A DNA stretch of 64,000 nt from Salirhabdus euzebyi (GCF_014207435.1 NZ_JACHGH010000002.1:248001-312000); one strand, 5' to 3'; positions 1-9,707 are shown, counted from the first letter of the stretch. Notes: generated by a model from the sequence alone, not told the origin. Program-made: numbers and translations.

Positions 1-119
1 TATCGGATTATCCGATAGAACGATTTTTCCGAGATGCTAGAATTACGAGAATATATGAAGGAACATCAGAAATACAAAAAAATATTATTGCAGGTCAATT
101 GAGAAAGGAATATGAATAA
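1..119 (+). CDS. acyl-CoA dehydrogenase, C-terminal end (partial)
   Basis: The window opens inside a reading frame that encodes the last 38 or so residues of an acyl-CoA dehydrogenase and stops with TAA at 117-119. The visible tail carries the family's C-terminal signature IYEGTSEIQ, in which the Glu of YEGT is the usual catalytic base position, followed by a short helix. The stop lies 23 bases before the next start, so it is probably cotranscribed with the thiolase behind it. The rest of the gene lies outside the window, so its substrate class cannot be judged. Confidence 0.85.
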   Translation, partial: SDYPIERFFRDARITRIYEGTSEIQKNIIAGQLRKEYE

Positions 120-141
120 TTATTTAAAGGGAGGGTTTTCC

Positions 142-1326
142 ATGCATGAGGAAATTGTAATTGTGAGTGCGGTAAGAACACCAATTGGCGCTTATGGTGG
201 TTCACTAAAGGATGTTAGTTCTGGTCATTTAGCTTCTATCGCGATAAAGGCAGCCATTAATAGGGCGAATATTTCGGCTAGCTTAGTAGATGAAGTCATT
301 ATGGGTGAAGTTAGACAGACAACAGAATCATCAAATGTAGCTAGGGTTGGAGCATTACGGGCGGGAGTTTCAGAGTCATCTACAGCCCAAACAGTTAACA
401 GGTTATGTGCTTCTGGCATGCAGGCTGTTGTATCAGGTATGCAGCAAATAGTTTTTGGTCAAGCGAATGTTGTAGTGGCAGGTGGAACAGAAAGTATGAG
501 TCGCTCTCCTCTCTATTTACGAAATAGTAGATTCGGGGGAGATCGAACGATATTAGTAGATTCAAACACCGAAGCAGGACAGCAACCGACGGAACTATAC
601 GGGAAGAATTTAGGAATGGGAATAACAGCAGAAAACGTTGCCGAAAAATTTGGCATTTCTCGTGAAGATCAAGATGAATTTGCAATCGAAAGTCAAAGAA
701 GAGCAAGCAAGGCGATGAAGGATGGCAAATTTCAGGATGAAATTGTACCGGTAGAAATAAAAGACCGTAAAATGACATTCTTATTCGAGATTGATGAACA
801 TCCACGTCCACAAACGACGTTACAAAAACTCGCTTCTCTAAGACCAGTATTTAAGGAAAATGGGACTGTTACAGCTGGTAACGCATGTGGAAGAAATGAT
901 GGAGCGACTGCCATGATCATGATGAAGCGTACGAAGGCAAATCAGCTAGGTTTACAACCATTAGCTCGTATTGTCGATTGGGCAACAGCAGGGGTTTCAC
1001 CTGAATTAATGGGAATTGGACCAGTTCCAGCTGTCAAAAAGCTATTAAATCGCACAAATAAAACAATAGCTGACATTGATCTCATAGAATTAAACGAAGC
1101 ATTTGCAGCCCAAGCTTTAGCGGTAATCCGTCAGCTCAAGTTACCAATAGAAAAAGTTAATGTAAACGGAGGAGCTATCGCGTTAGGACATCCAGTCGGG
1201 GCAAGTGGGGCACGAATAATGACGACTTTATTACATGAAATGATTAAAAGAAATCAACAATTTGGTCTAGCCACATTATGTGCTGGTGGTGGGCAAGGAA
1301 TGGCTGTTTTAGTGGAACAGCTTTAA
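142..1326 (+). CDS. thiolase (acetyl-CoA acyltransferase)
   Basis: A 394-residue thiolase, normal length for the family, which would cleave 3-ketoacyl-CoA with CoA or run the reverse condensation. The nucleophilic Cys89 sits in LCASGMQ, His350 in GHPVGASG and the second Cys380 in CAGGGQG, so the catalytic triad is complete. The start at 142 is preferred over the in-frame ATG at 112 because AAGGGAGGG lies just upstream and the N-terminus then begins at the conserved beta-strand. It follows the partial dehydrogenase closely, so both probably end one operon. It is about as close to the second thiolase in this window as to general FadA/AtoB enzymes, so chain-length preference is open. Confidence 0.93.
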   Translation: MHEEIVIVSAVRTPIGAYGGSLKDVSSGHLASIAIKAAINRANISASLVDEVIMGEVRQTTESSNVARVGALRAGVSESSTAQTVNRLCASGMQAVVSGMQQIVFGQANVVVAGGTESMSRSPLYLRNSRFGGDRTILVDSNTEAGQQPTELYGKNLGMGITAENVAEKFGISREDQDEFAIESQRRASKAMKDGKFQDEIVPVEIKDRKMTFLFEIDEHPRPQTTLQKLASLRPVFKENGTVTAGNACGRNDGATAMIMMKRTKANQLGLQPLARIVDWATAGVSPELMGIGPVPAVKKLLNRTNKTIADIDLIELNEAFAAQALAVIRQLKLPIEKVNVNGGAIALGHPVGASGARIMTTLLHEMIKRNQQFGLATLCAGGGQGMAVLVEQL

Positions 1327-1356
1327 CAAGTTAGAAAAAGTTGGTAAAAAAATGTA

Positions 1357-1384
1357 TTGAATTTTATGTGATGTTTGTTATAAT
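1357..1384 (+). promoter_or_regulatory. SigA-type promoter for the acyl-CoA ligase
   Basis: TTGAAT at 1357-1362 and TATAAT at 1379-1384 are separated by 16 bases. The promoter sits in the gap between the thiolase stop and the ligase and gives the ligase its own transcript. Confidence 0.6.
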
Positions 1385-1402
1385 AGTTTTAAAATTCTGA
1401 AC

Positions 1403-1421
1403 ATACCATATGGTCAGTATG
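1403..1421. promoter_or_regulatory. possible operator palindrome upstream of the ligase
   Basis: A perfect 10-bp palindrome ACCATATGGT (1405-1414) lies just after the predicted transcription start, and CATAC/GTATG arms (1403-1407, 1417-1421) extend it imperfectly. Placement downstream of a promoter suits a repressor site. It differs from the palindrome found at 3556 and 10309, so if it is real it may belong to another regulator. Confidence 0.35.
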
Positions 1422-1479
1422 TGATGTGTTTATACTTCTTTAGGATCAGACATGATGTGAAAATAAAGGAGGAATAAAA

Positions 1480-3063
1480 ATGGAAAGACCTTGGATAAAG
1501 CACGTAGTTAAAGGTAATCCAGCAGAAGTGAACATTCCAGACATTTCACTACCAGCATTATTTCATGAATCTGTCCAAAAATACCAGAATCATACGGCTA
1601 TGACGTTTTATACGAAAAGCTTTACGTACCAACAGTTAGATACCCTAATAAAAAACTTGGCTGCCTCCTTACATAATATGGGCGTTAGTAAAGGTGACCG
1701 TGTAGCGTTAATGCTACCCAATTGTCCTCAGTATCCAATCAGTTATTTTGCTTCCCTTATGTGTGGAGCAACCATCGTACAAATAAATCCAATGTATCAA
1801 CCAACAGAATTACTCCACGTGCTCAATGATACAGAAACAGAAGTCATCATTGTCCTCGACCAACTCGTCCCGTTAATTGAAAAGGTGAAACCGAAAACTT
1901 CTTTACAAGCTATCATTCCTGTTTCTTTTGAAAACGCTTCCAAATTTAATGAACTTCTACAAGACAAGGGTCTACCATTGCCCGATGTTACGATAAATCC
2001 TAAGGAGGATGTTGCCGTCCTTCAATATACAGGAGGAACTACCGGCCGTTCAAAAGGTGCCATGTTAACACATTACAACATTGTTGCGAATACACTGCAA
2101 AGCCATGCCACCTCTGTTGTAAAAACAGAATTAGGGAAAGAACGAGTGCTTACGATTGCTCCGCTTTTTCATGTATACGGAATGACAAGCTGTATGAATC
2201 TTACTTTCCACATCGGCGGAAATTTAATATTGGTTCCACGATTTGAAGTAGATGAAGTTGTGAAAGTAATAGAAGCAACGAAGCCAACTGTTTTTCCGGG
2301 AGTTCCAACAATGTTCATTACCTTACTTAATCATTACAAAGAAAATCATTTTGATTTAAGCTTCTTAAAAACATGCATTAGTGGTTCAGCTCCGTTACCT
2401 GTAGAAGCGATTAAGCAATTTAACGCTTTAAGTGGAACTAGTGTAGCGGAAGGTTATGGATTATCAGAAGCGTCTCCTGTTACCCATCGGAATCCAATAG
2501 AAGGGGTACAAAAACCAGGTAGTATAGGTATTCCGTTACCGAATACAGATGCGAGAATAGTAGATTTTGCCACTGGTGAACAAACATTACCAGTAGGAGA
2601 GGTTGGGGAGCTCCTCATCAAGGGGCCACAGGTAATGAAAGGGTATTGGCGTATGCCTGATGAAACAGCCCAAGTCATACGGGATGGTTGGTTACACACC
2701 GGTGATTTAGCAAAAATGGACGAAGATGGCTTTTTCTATATCGTCGGTCGGAAAAAAGAAATGATTATTACGAATGGATATAACGTGTACCCAATAGAAG
2801 TGGAGGACATCATTTATACCCATCCGAAAGTAATGGAAGCTGCAGTAATTGGAGTACCTGATAAAGTTCGGGGAGAAGCAGTAAAAGCCTTTGTTGTTCC
2901 AAAAGAAGGGCAACAGTTAAAAGATGAAGAAATCACTGAACTGTGTCGGTCACATTTGGCAGCATATAAAGTACCACGCTCAGTGGAGTTTTTACAAGAG
3001 TTACCAAAGACAGCTGTTGGAAAAATTCTAAAAAGAGTATTAAAAGATCAAATTAAAACCTAA
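1480..3063 (+). CDS. long-chain/medium-chain acyl-CoA ligase (AMP-binding)
   Basis: A 527-residue ANL-superfamily enzyme that activates a carboxylic acid to its CoA thioester through an acyl-adenylate. The phosphate-binding loop TGGTTGRSKGA is at about residues 182-194, the GYGLSEASP motif near 325-333, the GDL hinge near 407 followed by GRKKEMI, and a C-terminal PKTAVGKILKR carries the acyl-transfer lysine near 513. Length and motifs fit FadD-type fatty acid ligases, but related ligases act on aromatic or branched acids. It starts behind AAAGGAGGA, has its own promoter, and supplies the entry step for the beta-oxidation genes around it. Confidence 0.9.
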   Translation: MERPWIKHVVKGNPAEVNIPDISLPALFHESVQKYQNHTAMTFYTKSFTYQQLDTLIKNLAASLHNMGVSKGDRVALMLPNCPQYPISYFASLMCGATIVQINPMYQPTELLHVLNDTETEVIIVLDQLVPLIEKVKPKTSLQAIIPVSFENASKFNELLQDKGLPLPDVTINPKEDVAVLQYTGGTTGRSKGAMLTHYNIVANTLQSHATSVVKTELGKERVLTIAPLFHVYGMTSCMNLTFHIGGNLILVPRFEVDEVVKVIEATKPTVFPGVPTMFITLLNHYKENHFDLSFLKTCISGSAPLPVEAIKQFNALSGTSVAEGYGLSEASPVTHRNPIEGVQKPGSIGIPLPNTDARIVDFATGEQTLPVGEVGELLIKGPQVMKGYWRMPDETAQVIRDGWLHTGDLAKMDEDGFFYIVGRKKEMIITNGYNVYPIEVEDIIYTHPKVMEAAVIGVPDKVRGEAVKAFVVPKEGQQLKDEEITELCRSHLAAYKVPRSVEFLQELPKTAVGKILKRVLKDQIKT

Positions 3064-3099
3064 GGCTGTTTTAAAAATATTGATGTTTTTAACACAAAA

Positions 3100-3550
3100 T
3101 GCTTAAACACGTTTTACGAATTATAGCGGCTACGGAAATACACTACGCGCACCTTAGGGTTCGCGCTGAGCCTCCTCGCTTGCAAAAAACGCTCGCTGCA
3201 GGGTCTCAACGTCTTCGCTGTCCCGCAGGTGTCTGCTTGTATTTCCTTCGCTAAAAATGTACTTTGGATTTGCTACTTATTTTAATTCAAGTACTAATTG
3301 ATTGGGGCGGAAGATATCACTAGTTTTGAATCAGCGAGACTCTATCGGCGTAGGTAGAATACATAGACTCCTGCGGGACAGCACGTGTCTGAAAACCCCG
3401 TAGCAGCGGAATTCAGTGAGGAGGCTGAGGTAGTTCCCTAAGGTGTAGAAGCATTCTGCCGGACTTATAGCACCCATCCCTTCAAAGAGCAAGTCCACCA
3501 TAAGTACGTCGCATTTTCTATCAAATGCGCTTAAGTTAAAGATTAAAATC
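3100..3550. repeat. inverted pair of intergenic repeat units
   Basis: This gene-free stretch holds two diverged copies of one repeat facing each other. Copy one (about 3121-3262) reads on the minus strand and copy two (about 3331-3478) on the plus strand. Both share CCTGCGGGACAGC, then a GA-ACCC-GCAGCG block, GAGGAGGCTCAG or GAGGAGGCTGAG, and CCTAAGGTG. A second such pair lies at 16.4-16.85 kb. No protein is supported here. Repeats with this CCTGCGGGA/GAGGAGGCT core are, from memory, common in Bacillaceae intergenic regions. The pair could fold into a long hairpin. Confidence 0.7.
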
Positions 3551-3555
3551 AATAA

Positions 3556-3569
3556 ACTAACTAGTTAGT
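3556..3569. promoter_or_regulatory. TetR-type operator palindrome, site 1
   Basis: The perfect 14-bp palindrome ACTAACTAGTTAGT lies 36 bases before the start of the acyl-CoA dehydrogenase operon. The identical 14-mer recurs at 10309-10322 just behind the TetR gene, so both sites are probably bound by that TetR protein. Confidence 0.7.
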
Positions 3570-3604
3570 ATGTAGTGAAAATAAAAGGTAAAGGTGTGGG
3601 AGAT

Positions 3605-4780
3605 ATGTATTTACGATTAACTGATGAACAAAAAATGGTCCAGGAAACCATCCGGAAATTTGTAGAAAAAGAATTAATACCTTTAGAAAACGAAGTCCTC
3701 CGCAATGAAATCGAAGGAAAGCCTAGTATATCTGCTGAAAAACAGAAAGAGCTTCAATTAAAAGCAAAAAAAGCTGGTTTCTGGGGCATCAATACACCCG
3801 AGGAATATGGTGGGGCAGATCTTGGACAATTAATGCAGGCAATTGTCGCAATGGAGGTTTCGAAAACATTCGTTCCATTCCGCTTTGGTGGATCGGCCGA
3901 TAATATTTTGTACTATGGGAATGACAAACAAAAAGAAAAATATTTAATTCCTACGATTAATGGAGATAAAATATCGTGTTTTGCGATGACAGAGCCTGGT
4001 GCTGGTTCTGATACACGAAATATTAAAATGACAGCGGTAAAAGACGGGGACGAATGGGTGCTTAATGGAGAAAAAACCTTTATTACAGGAGGTAACGAAG
4101 CAGACTTCGTTATGGTCATTGCCATAACCGATAAAGAAGCCCACGAACGGACAGGAAGAGACGGGGTTACGTGTTTTATTGTTGACCGAGACATGGGTTG
4201 GAAGTCAGAGTATATTCACACGATGGGAGAATGGGGTCCTGCGGCATTAGTATTCGATGATGTAAGGGTACCAGAAGAAAATATTTTAGGTGAACTACAT
4301 GGCGGTTACAATCTTGGTCTAGAGTGGATTGGCTTTGCTAGATGGATTGTGGGAGCAAGAGCTGTCGGTATGGCAGAAAGACTTTTACAAATGGCCATAG
4401 ATTATGCAAAGGAAAGAAAAACTTTCGGTAAACCGATTGCGGATAGACAGGCAATCCAGTGGCAAATTGCTGATTCTGCTGTTGAGATTGAAGCCGCACG
4501 CTGGCTAGTTTTAAATGCAGCGTTCACCTTAGATCAAGGGGAGGATAACCGACATCTAGCTTCCATTGCCAAATTGTATGGTGCAAATATGGGTAACAAT
4601 GTGGTGGATCGAGTGCTCCAAATACACGGAGGCATGGGATATACGAGAGAATTGCCAATAGAACGTTGGTACCGAGAAGCGCGACTGTGGAGAATATACG
4701 ATGGTACCGACGAAATTCAACGTCTAATCATTTCTCGTAATCTAATAAAAGGTCATGTTAAAATCGGTCAATTCGTGTAA
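3605..4780 (+). CDS. acyl-CoA dehydrogenase (Asp at the usual catalytic Glu position)
   Basis: A 391-residue FAD-dependent acyl-CoA dehydrogenase, which would form the 2,3-double bond of an acyl-CoA. FAD/acyl-binding motifs are visible as CFAMTEPGAGSD and FITGG in the middle domain, and the C-terminal helices include QIHGGMGYTRELP. The C-terminal motif is IYDGTDEIQ, so residue 366 is Asp where most family members have Glu (compare YEGT at the start of this window). The start at 3605 follows a GTGTGGGAG-type site. It leads the seven-gene operon 3605-9664 and sits under the palindrome at 3556. Confidence 0.92.
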   Translation: MYLRLTDEQKMVQETIRKFVEKELIPLENEVLRNEIEGKPSISAEKQKELQLKAKKAGFWGINTPEEYGGADLGQLMQAIVAMEVSKTFVPFRFGGSADNILYYGNDKQKEKYLIPTINGDKISCFAMTEPGAGSDTRNIKMTAVKDGDEWVLNGEKTFITGGNEADFVMVIAITDKEAHERTGRDGVTCFIVDRDMGWKSEYIHTMGEWGPAALVFDDVRVPEENILGELHGGYNLGLEWIGFARWIVGARAVGMAERLLQMAIDYAKERKTFGKPIADRQAIQWQIADSAVEIEAARWLVLNAAFTLDQGEDNRHLASIAKLYGANMGNNVVDRVLQIHGGMGYTRELPIERWYREARLWRIYDGTDEIQRLIISRNLIKGHVKIGQFV

Positions 4781-4817
4781 GAAATCAAAAATCATAGTTA
4801 AGTAGGGGGAAATCATA

Positions 4818-5582
4818 ATGACAGGAAGATTTGATGGAAGAGTAGCTTTTGTAACGGGTGGGAGTCGTGGAATTGGAAAAGGAATCGCACATAAATTTGT
4901 TGAAGAAGGGGCAAAAGTTGCGATAGTTGATATAAATGAAGAGGCATTAGCCGAAACAGCACAGGAATTTAAGGAAAAAGGTTATGACGTCCTGACGAAA
5001 ACAGCAAATGTTGTTAACCGAGAAGAAATCGAAGAGGCGATGGAAGAAGTTTTTAAAGTATTCGGTTCAGTCGATATAGTTGTCAACAATGCAGGTATTA
5101 TACGTGACAATCTATTATTTAAAATGAGCGATAGCGACTGGGATCAAGTGATGGATGTTCATTTAAAAGGTTCCTTTAACACAGCTCGTGCTGCGCAAAA
5201 GTATATGGTTGATCAAAAATACGGACGAATTATCAACATCTCCTCTACTTCGGCACTAGGGAATAGAGGGCAAGCGAACTATGCTACAGCTAAAGCGGGT
5301 TTGCAAGGATTCACGAAAACATTGGCAATTGAACTTGGTAAATTTGGTATAACAGCGAATGCTGTAGCACCAGGTTTTATTGAGACGGAGATGACGAAAG
5401 AAACAGCAAGAAGAGTAGGAGTACCCTTTGATGATTTTGTGAAATACAATGTCCAAACAATTCCAGTAGCAAGAAGCGGAAAGCCTGCTGATATTGCGAA
5501 CGCAGTTGCCTTTTTTGCAGATGAGGCTTCTTCATTTGTAAGTGGTCAGGTCATTTATGTTGCTGGAGGACCAAGAGATTAA
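4818..5582 (+). CDS. short-chain dehydrogenase, FabG-like
   Basis: A 254-residue classical SDR. The dinucleotide motif TGGSRGIG is at residues 13-20, NNAG near 91, and the catalytic Ser-Tyr-Lys is complete with Tyr155 and Lys159 in YATAK. In this setting it most likely oxidises the 3-hydroxyacyl-CoA made by the MaoC pair, although FabG-like SDRs are poor guides to substrate. The start follows AGTAGGGGG. It lies between a dehydrogenase and the hydratase subunits, with 21 bases before the next gene. Confidence 0.88.
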   Translation: MTGRFDGRVAFVTGGSRGIGKGIAHKFVEEGAKVAIVDINEEALAETAQEFKEKGYDVLTKTANVVNREEIEEAMEEVFKVFGSVDIVVNNAGIIRDNLLFKMSDSDWDQVMDVHLKGSFNTARAAQKYMVDQKYGRIINISSTSALGNRGQANYATAKAGLQGFTKTLAIELGKFGITANAVAPGFIETEMTKETARRVGVPFDDFVKYNVQTIPVARSGKPADIANAVAFFADEASSFVSGQVIYVAGGPRD

Positions 5583-5603
5583 TAGAAAGGAGAGAAAAAA
5601 TTT

Positions 5604-6053
5604 ATGTATAAAGCATTTATTGGTAAACAGTCTACTAAAGTAAAAAACACGGTAGAACGGTTAATGGTAAAACGTTTTGCAGAATCGATTGGTGATCCTC
5701 ATCCTATTTTTGTCGATGAAGCATATGGAAAAAAATCTAGGTACGGAAACAACATCGCTCCACCTACCTTTCCCCGAGTGTTCGAATTTGGGGATATAGA
5801 AGGGTTACAGCTACCCTCGAAAGGTTTAATTCATGGGGAAGAAACGTACCATTATGAACGGCCATTACTAGTCGGTGAAACGTTGACCTGTTACTCAGAA
5901 ATAACCGACTACTACGAGAAAGAAGGAAAAAACGGTTTAATGGGATTCTTCATTTTAAAAAGGTTCGGTGATGACGACAACGGTAATACCATTTTTACGG
6001 AAGAACAGGTTGTCATTATTACGGAAGCGGTAAGAAAGGCGATGAGTGTATGA
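5604..6053 (+). CDS. MaoC-fold subunit without the catalytic His (hydratase partner)
   Basis: A 149-residue single hot-dog protein of the MaoC N-terminal type. At the hydratase-2 signature it reads GDPHPIF (residues 30-36): the Asp is kept but the position of the catalytic His is Phe36. Heteromeric hydratases such as HadAB/HadBC and ChsH1/ChsH2 pair a subunit of this kind with a catalytic one, and the next gene overlaps this one by four bases and has the intact motif. I therefore infer a non-catalytic partner. The start follows GAAAGGAGAG with slightly long spacing. Confidence 0.83.
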   Translation: MYKAFIGKQSTKVKNTVERLMVKRFAESIGDPHPIFVDEAYGKKSRYGNNIAPPTFPRVFEFGDIEGLQLPSKGLIHGEETYHYERPLLVGETLTCYSEITDYYEKEGKNGLMGFFILKRFGDDDNGNTIFTEEQVVIITEAVRKAMSV

Positions 6054-6463
6054 GTACATTAGTAGCGTTTCAAAAGGGTGAGTCATTACAGTCTATTACG
6101 TTAGATCCCGTATCCAGATTAGATTTAATTAAATATGCAGGTGCATCTGGCGATTTCAATCCGATTCACACGATCGATGAGGAGGCAACTAAAGCAGGGT
6201 TACCAGGAATTATTGCTCACGGGATGTGGACGATGGGGAATCTAGCAAAATTGTTTACTCCTTATTATGAAGAAGGATTTATACAAGATTATAAGATTCG
6301 TTTTTCTGGAATGGTTTTTCTAGGAGACATATTAACGTTACAGGCTACTGTTGACGAAGTAACAGATACGTACACCGTTTTTCATGTAAAGACAGTTAAC
6401 CAACACGGAAAAGAAGTGATTAAAGGAAACGTCCATTTCGCGAAACATCAAAAAAGTACTTAA
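6050..6463 (+). CDS. MaoC-family enoyl-CoA hydratase, catalytic subunit
   Basis: A 137-residue MaoC/hydratase-2 protein. The complete signature GDFNPIH (residues 34-40) gives Asp35 and His40 as catalytic residues, followed by IIAHGM. It would hydrate a 2-enoyl-CoA to the (R)-3-hydroxyacyl-CoA. Its ATG overlaps the stop of the preceding MaoC-fold gene (ATGA), which suggests translational coupling and a heteromeric enzyme. The stop lies 14 bases before the next dehydrogenase gene. Confidence 0.88.
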   Translation: MSTLVAFQKGESLQSITLDPVSRLDLIKYAGASGDFNPIHTIDEEATKAGLPGIIAHGMWTMGNLAKLFTPYYEEGFIQDYKIRFSGMVFLGDILTLQATVDEVTDTYTVFHVKTVNQHGKEVIKGNVHFAKHQKST

Positions 6464-6477
6464 TGGGAGTGTAGCCA

Positions 6478-7683
6478 GTGGATTTTCAATACTCGGACAA
6501 AGTAAAGGCGTACGAAAAACGATTACATGCTTTTATGGAAGAATTCATTTATCCAAATGAGCAGACTTATTATGATCAGCTTGACAAATCAGACCCCTTT
6601 TCTTCCGTTCCACCAATTATGGAGGAGTTAAAGGATAAGGCAAAGGAAAAAGGACTTTGGAATTTATTTTTACCAGAAAGCGAATATGGTGCTGGGCTTA
6701 CGAATGTTGAGTATGCACCTTTGTGTGAAATCATGGGCCGTTCGAGCATTGCTCCAGAAGTATTTAATTGTGCTGCACCTGATACGGGCAACATGGAAGT
6801 ACTCGTTCGTTACGGAACGAAGGATCAAAAGGAGGAATGGCTACAACCGCTATTAGATGGAAATATTCGCTCATGCTTTTCAATGACAGAACCTGATGTA
6901 GCTTCTTCGGACGCAACTAACATACAGGCAAGTATTGTCCGGGACGGTGATGAGTACGTCATAAACGGCACGAAATGGTGGTCGTCAGGTGCAGGTGATC
7001 CACGTTGTAAAATAGCTATCGTGATGGGGAAGAACGATCCAGAAGCTCCAAAGTATAAGCAACAATCGATGATTCTAGTGCCGCTAGATACATCTGGAGT
7101 TACGATAAAACGGATGCTCCCGGTTTTTGGATATGACCATGCACCACATGGGCACGGAGAAATTGAATACAACAACGTTCGAGTCCCTGCTTCGAACATG
7201 CTGTTAGGAGAAGGAAGGGGCTTTGAAATTGCCCAAGGTCGACTTGGACCAGGGCGAATACATCACTGTATGCGAACTATTGGTGCAGCAGAAAGAGCGT
7301 TAGAACTTTTATGTAAACGAGTTCAAGAACGGGAAGCTTTTGGGAAAAAGCTTGCCCAACAGGGAGTCATTCAAGAATGGATTGCCGACTCAAGAATCGA
7401 AATAGAGCAGGCGAGGCTCCTTACATTAAAAGCGGCATATATGATGGATACCGTTGGAAACAAAGAAGCAAAAGCAGAAATAGCAATGATCAAAGTTGTT
7501 GCGCCAAATATGGCTTTGAAGGTAATTGACCGGGCTATTCAAGCCTTTGGTGCAGCTGGGGTAAGTGAAGATGTCCCATTAGCTTCAAGTTGGGCAAACA
7601 TTCGCACATTACGTTTAGCTGACGGACCAGATGAGGTTCATCGTAGATCAGTTGCTAGGGAAGAACTGAAAAAACATATGTAA
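6478..7683 (+). CDS. acyl-CoA dehydrogenase, ACAD10/11-like
   Basis: A 401-residue acyl-CoA dehydrogenase of a different subfamily from the one at 3605. Visible motifs are [27 protein letters not shown] and a C-terminal [12 protein letters not shown], which is typical of the ACAD10/11-like group and again has Asp (about residue 382) where classical enzymes have Glu. The start is GTG behind GGGAGTG. Two dissimilar dehydrogenases in one operon suggest either two oxidation steps on different chain forms or a heteromer; the sequence alone does not decide. Confidence 0.91.
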   Translation: MDFQYSDKVKAYEKRLHAFMEEFIYPNEQTYYDQLDKSDPFSSVPPIMEELKDKAKEKGLWNLFLPESEYGAGLTNVEYAPLCEIMGRSSIAPEVFNCAAPDTGNMEVLVRYGTKDQKEEWLQPLLDGNIRSCFSMTEPDVASSDATNIQASIVRDGDEYVINGTKWWSSGAGDPRCKIAIVMGKNDPEAPKYKQQSMILVPLDTSGVTIKRMLPVFGYDHAPHGHGEIEYNNVRVPASNMLLGEGRGFEIAQGRLGPGRIHHCMRTIGAAERALELLCKRVQEREAFGKKLAQQGVIQEWIADSRIEIEQARLLTLKAAYMMDTVGNKEAKAEIAMIKVVAPNMALKVIDRAIQAFGAAGVSEDVPLASSWANIRTLRLADGPDEVHRRSVAREELKKHM

Positions 7684-7696
7684 AGGAGGAATTGGC

Positions 7697-8470
7697 ATGC
7701 ATGTAAAGGCGTTATTTGATCTTGAAGGGAAGACAGCCATTGTTACGGGTGGCGGTAGAGGTCTTGGACAACAAATTGCAGAAGGCTTTGCGGAAGCGGG
7801 AGCAAATGTGGTTGTCTGTTCAAGAAAGGAAGAAAACTGCCAAGAGGTGAGTGAGCAGTTAAGCAAGCTTGGGATAAAAACACTAGCACTAAAATGTGAC
7901 GTAACGAAGCCCGATGATGTACAAGAAGTCGTAGATAAAACATTGGAAGCTTTTGGTAGAATTGACATTCTTGTCAACAATAGTGGTGCATCCTGGGGAG
8001 CACCAGTGGAGGAAATGCCACTAGAGGCATTTCAAAAAGTACTTAACGTAAATGTTGTGGGGACATTTTTAATGTCTCAAGCAGTTGGAAAAGTGATGCT
8101 TAAGCAGCAGTATGGGAAAATCATTAATATATCATCGGTTGCTGGTCTAAGGGGTTCGAATCCAGAATATATGGATGCAATAGGCTATAACTCTAGTAAA
8201 GGTGCTGTTATTACATTTACGAAAGATTTGGCAGTTAAATGGGGACCACGAGGTATTTATGTGAACTCTATTGCACCAGGCTTTTTCCCTACGAAAATGT
8301 CTAAAATACTGTTAGAACGCGGCGGGGATGAAATGAGAAAGCGTGCACCATTACAAAAGTTTGGTTCGGATACAGATCTAAAAGGTGTGGCATTATTTTT
8401 AGCATCAGCCGCCTCTGACTTTGTGACCGGCGAAACAATAGTTGTAGATGGTGGGTCATCTGCTATGTAA
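7697..8470 (+). CDS. short-chain dehydrogenase (SDR)
   Basis: A 257-residue classical SDR with TGGGRGLG at about residues 17-24, NNSG near 95, an INISS strand with the catalytic Ser, and YNSSK supplying Tyr and Lys. The overall pattern (FDLEGKTAIVTGG, AKWGPRGI, VDGG near the end) resembles gluconate 5-dehydrogenase or 3-oxoacyl reductase members, so the true substrate is open; in this operon a second 3-hydroxyacyl-CoA or side-chain alcohol oxidation is likely. It starts behind AAAGGAGGA, 13 bases after the dehydrogenase. Confidence 0.87.
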   Translation: MHVKALFDLEGKTAIVTGGGRGLGQQIAEGFAEAGANVVVCSRKEENCQEVSEQLSKLGIKTLALKCDVTKPDDVQEVVDKTLEAFGRIDILVNNSGASWGAPVEEMPLEAFQKVLNVNVVGTFLMSQAVGKVMLKQQYGKIINISSVAGLRGSNPEYMDAIGYNSSKGAVITFTKDLAVKWGPRGIYVNSIAPGFFPTKMSKILLERGGDEMRKRAPLQKFGSDTDLKGVALFLASAASDFVTGETIVVDGGSSAM

Positions 8471-8491
8471 AGCAAAGAAAGGAGTGTTGAG

Positions 8492-9664
8492 ATGTCCAAA
8501 AGAGACGCTGTTATTGTGTCGGCTGTACGAACTGCAATTGGAAGACAAGGAGGTGCGTTAGCTTCTGTCCCGGGTCATATTTTTGGAGCTGAAACGATAA
8601 AAGAAGCTGTGAGAAGAATCGATATTAGTCCCGAAGCCATTGATGACGTGATTTTTGGAAATGTACTAAGTGGGGGAGGAAACATTGCTAGATTAACCGC
8701 TTTACAATCTGGTTTATCGTTAAATATACCTGGATTAACCATTGACCGCCAATGTGGATCTGGCATTAATGCCGTCAATTTGGCTGCCCAGGCAATTCAA
8801 GCGGGAGAAGGAGATATTTACATTGCGGGTGGAGTAGAAAGTATGAGTAGAGCACCATACTTAATGGAACGTCCTGAAAAAGCGTATAGTGCAATGCCTC
8901 CACATTTTAGAAAATCACAGCTGTCACCTAGCGAAATAGGGGATCCACCGATGGGGATTACTGCGGAAAATTTAGTGGAGAAATACGAGATTAGTAGAGA
9001 AGAACAAGATGAATATGCTTTGCGAAGTCAGCAAAGAATGGCTAAAGCATTGGAAGAAGGACGTTTTGATGAACAGATTGTCCCAATTGAAGTTCCGGTT
9101 CGAAAAGGAGAACCTTTTGTTTTTAACACGGATGAACATCCACGTCCTCAAACAACCCTTGAAGCACTAGAAAAATTACCCCCGGCCTTTAAAAAGGGCG
9201 GTACAGTAACGGCTGGAAGTAGCTCAGGGTTAAATGACGCTGCATCTGCTCTTGTAATTATGTCAAGGGAGAAGGCAGTACAACTAGGTTTAAAGCCATT
9301 GGTGACCATTCGTGCGGCTGCTGTTGCGGGAGTTGATCCTAATATTATGGGGATAGGACCAGTCCCTGCCACGAAAAAAGTGATGGAAAAATCAGGGTTA
9401 CAGTTAAGTGATATGGACCTAATTGAACTCAACGAAGCCTTTGCTGCTCAGGTTATTGCGGTTGATCGGGAACTCCAATTTGATCACAAAAAGTTAAATG
9501 TAAACGGAGGAGCGATTGCCCATGGGCACCCACTAGGTGCAACAGGTGCGATCCTCATGACAAAAGCCGTTTATGAGCTAGAACGTATGAATGGTAAATA
9601 CGCACTGATAACTGCGTGTATTGGTGGTGGTCAAGGAATTGCAACGATTATCGAAAGGGATTAA
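8492..9664 (+). CDS. thiolase (acetyl-CoA acyltransferase)
   Basis: A 390-residue thiolase with nucleophile Cys88 in RQCGSG, His346 in GHPLGATG and Cys376 in CIGGGQG, so it should be active. It closes the operon that starts at 3605 and provides the chain-shortening step. It is clearly homologous to the thiolase at 142 but diverged (for example RQCGSGINAV against [10 protein letters not shown]), so the two are not a recent duplication. AAAGGAGTG precedes the start. Confidence 0.93.
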   Translation: MSKRDAVIVSAVRTAIGRQGGALASVPGHIFGAETIKEAVRRIDISPEAIDDVIFGNVLSGGGNIARLTALQSGLSLNIPGLTIDRQCGSGINAVNLAAQAIQAGEGDIYIAGGVESMSRAPYLMERPEKAYSAMPPHFRKSQLSPSEIGDPPMGITAENLVEKYEISREEQDEYALRSQQRMAKALEEGRFDEQIVPIEVPVRKGEPFVFNTDEHPRPQTTLEALEKLPPAFKKGGTVTAGSSSGLNDAASALVIMSREKAVQLGLKPLVTIRAAAVAGVDPNIMGIGPVPATKKVMEKSGLQLSDMDLIELNEAFAAQVIAVDRELQFDHKKLNVNGGAIAHGHPLGATGAILMTKAVYELERMNGKYALITACIGGGQGIATIIERD

Positions 9665-9698
9665 ATTATAGCGAATAATCAGTAGATTGTGAGAATTA

Positions 9699-9707
9699 TG
9701 CTATAAT
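9699..9707 (+). promoter_or_regulatory. extended -10 promoter of the TetR gene
   Basis: TGCTATAAT (TG at 9699-9700, TATAAT at 9702-9707) lies 30 bases before the regulator's start. I see no good -35 element at normal spacing, which fits an extended -10 promoter. Confidence 0.5.

Noticed and set aside
3331-3552. Minus-strand protein of about 73 residues in the gap before the dehydrogenase operon
   Set aside because: It lies across the intergenic repeat, has no ribosome site, and its sequence follows the repeat, so it is not a gene.
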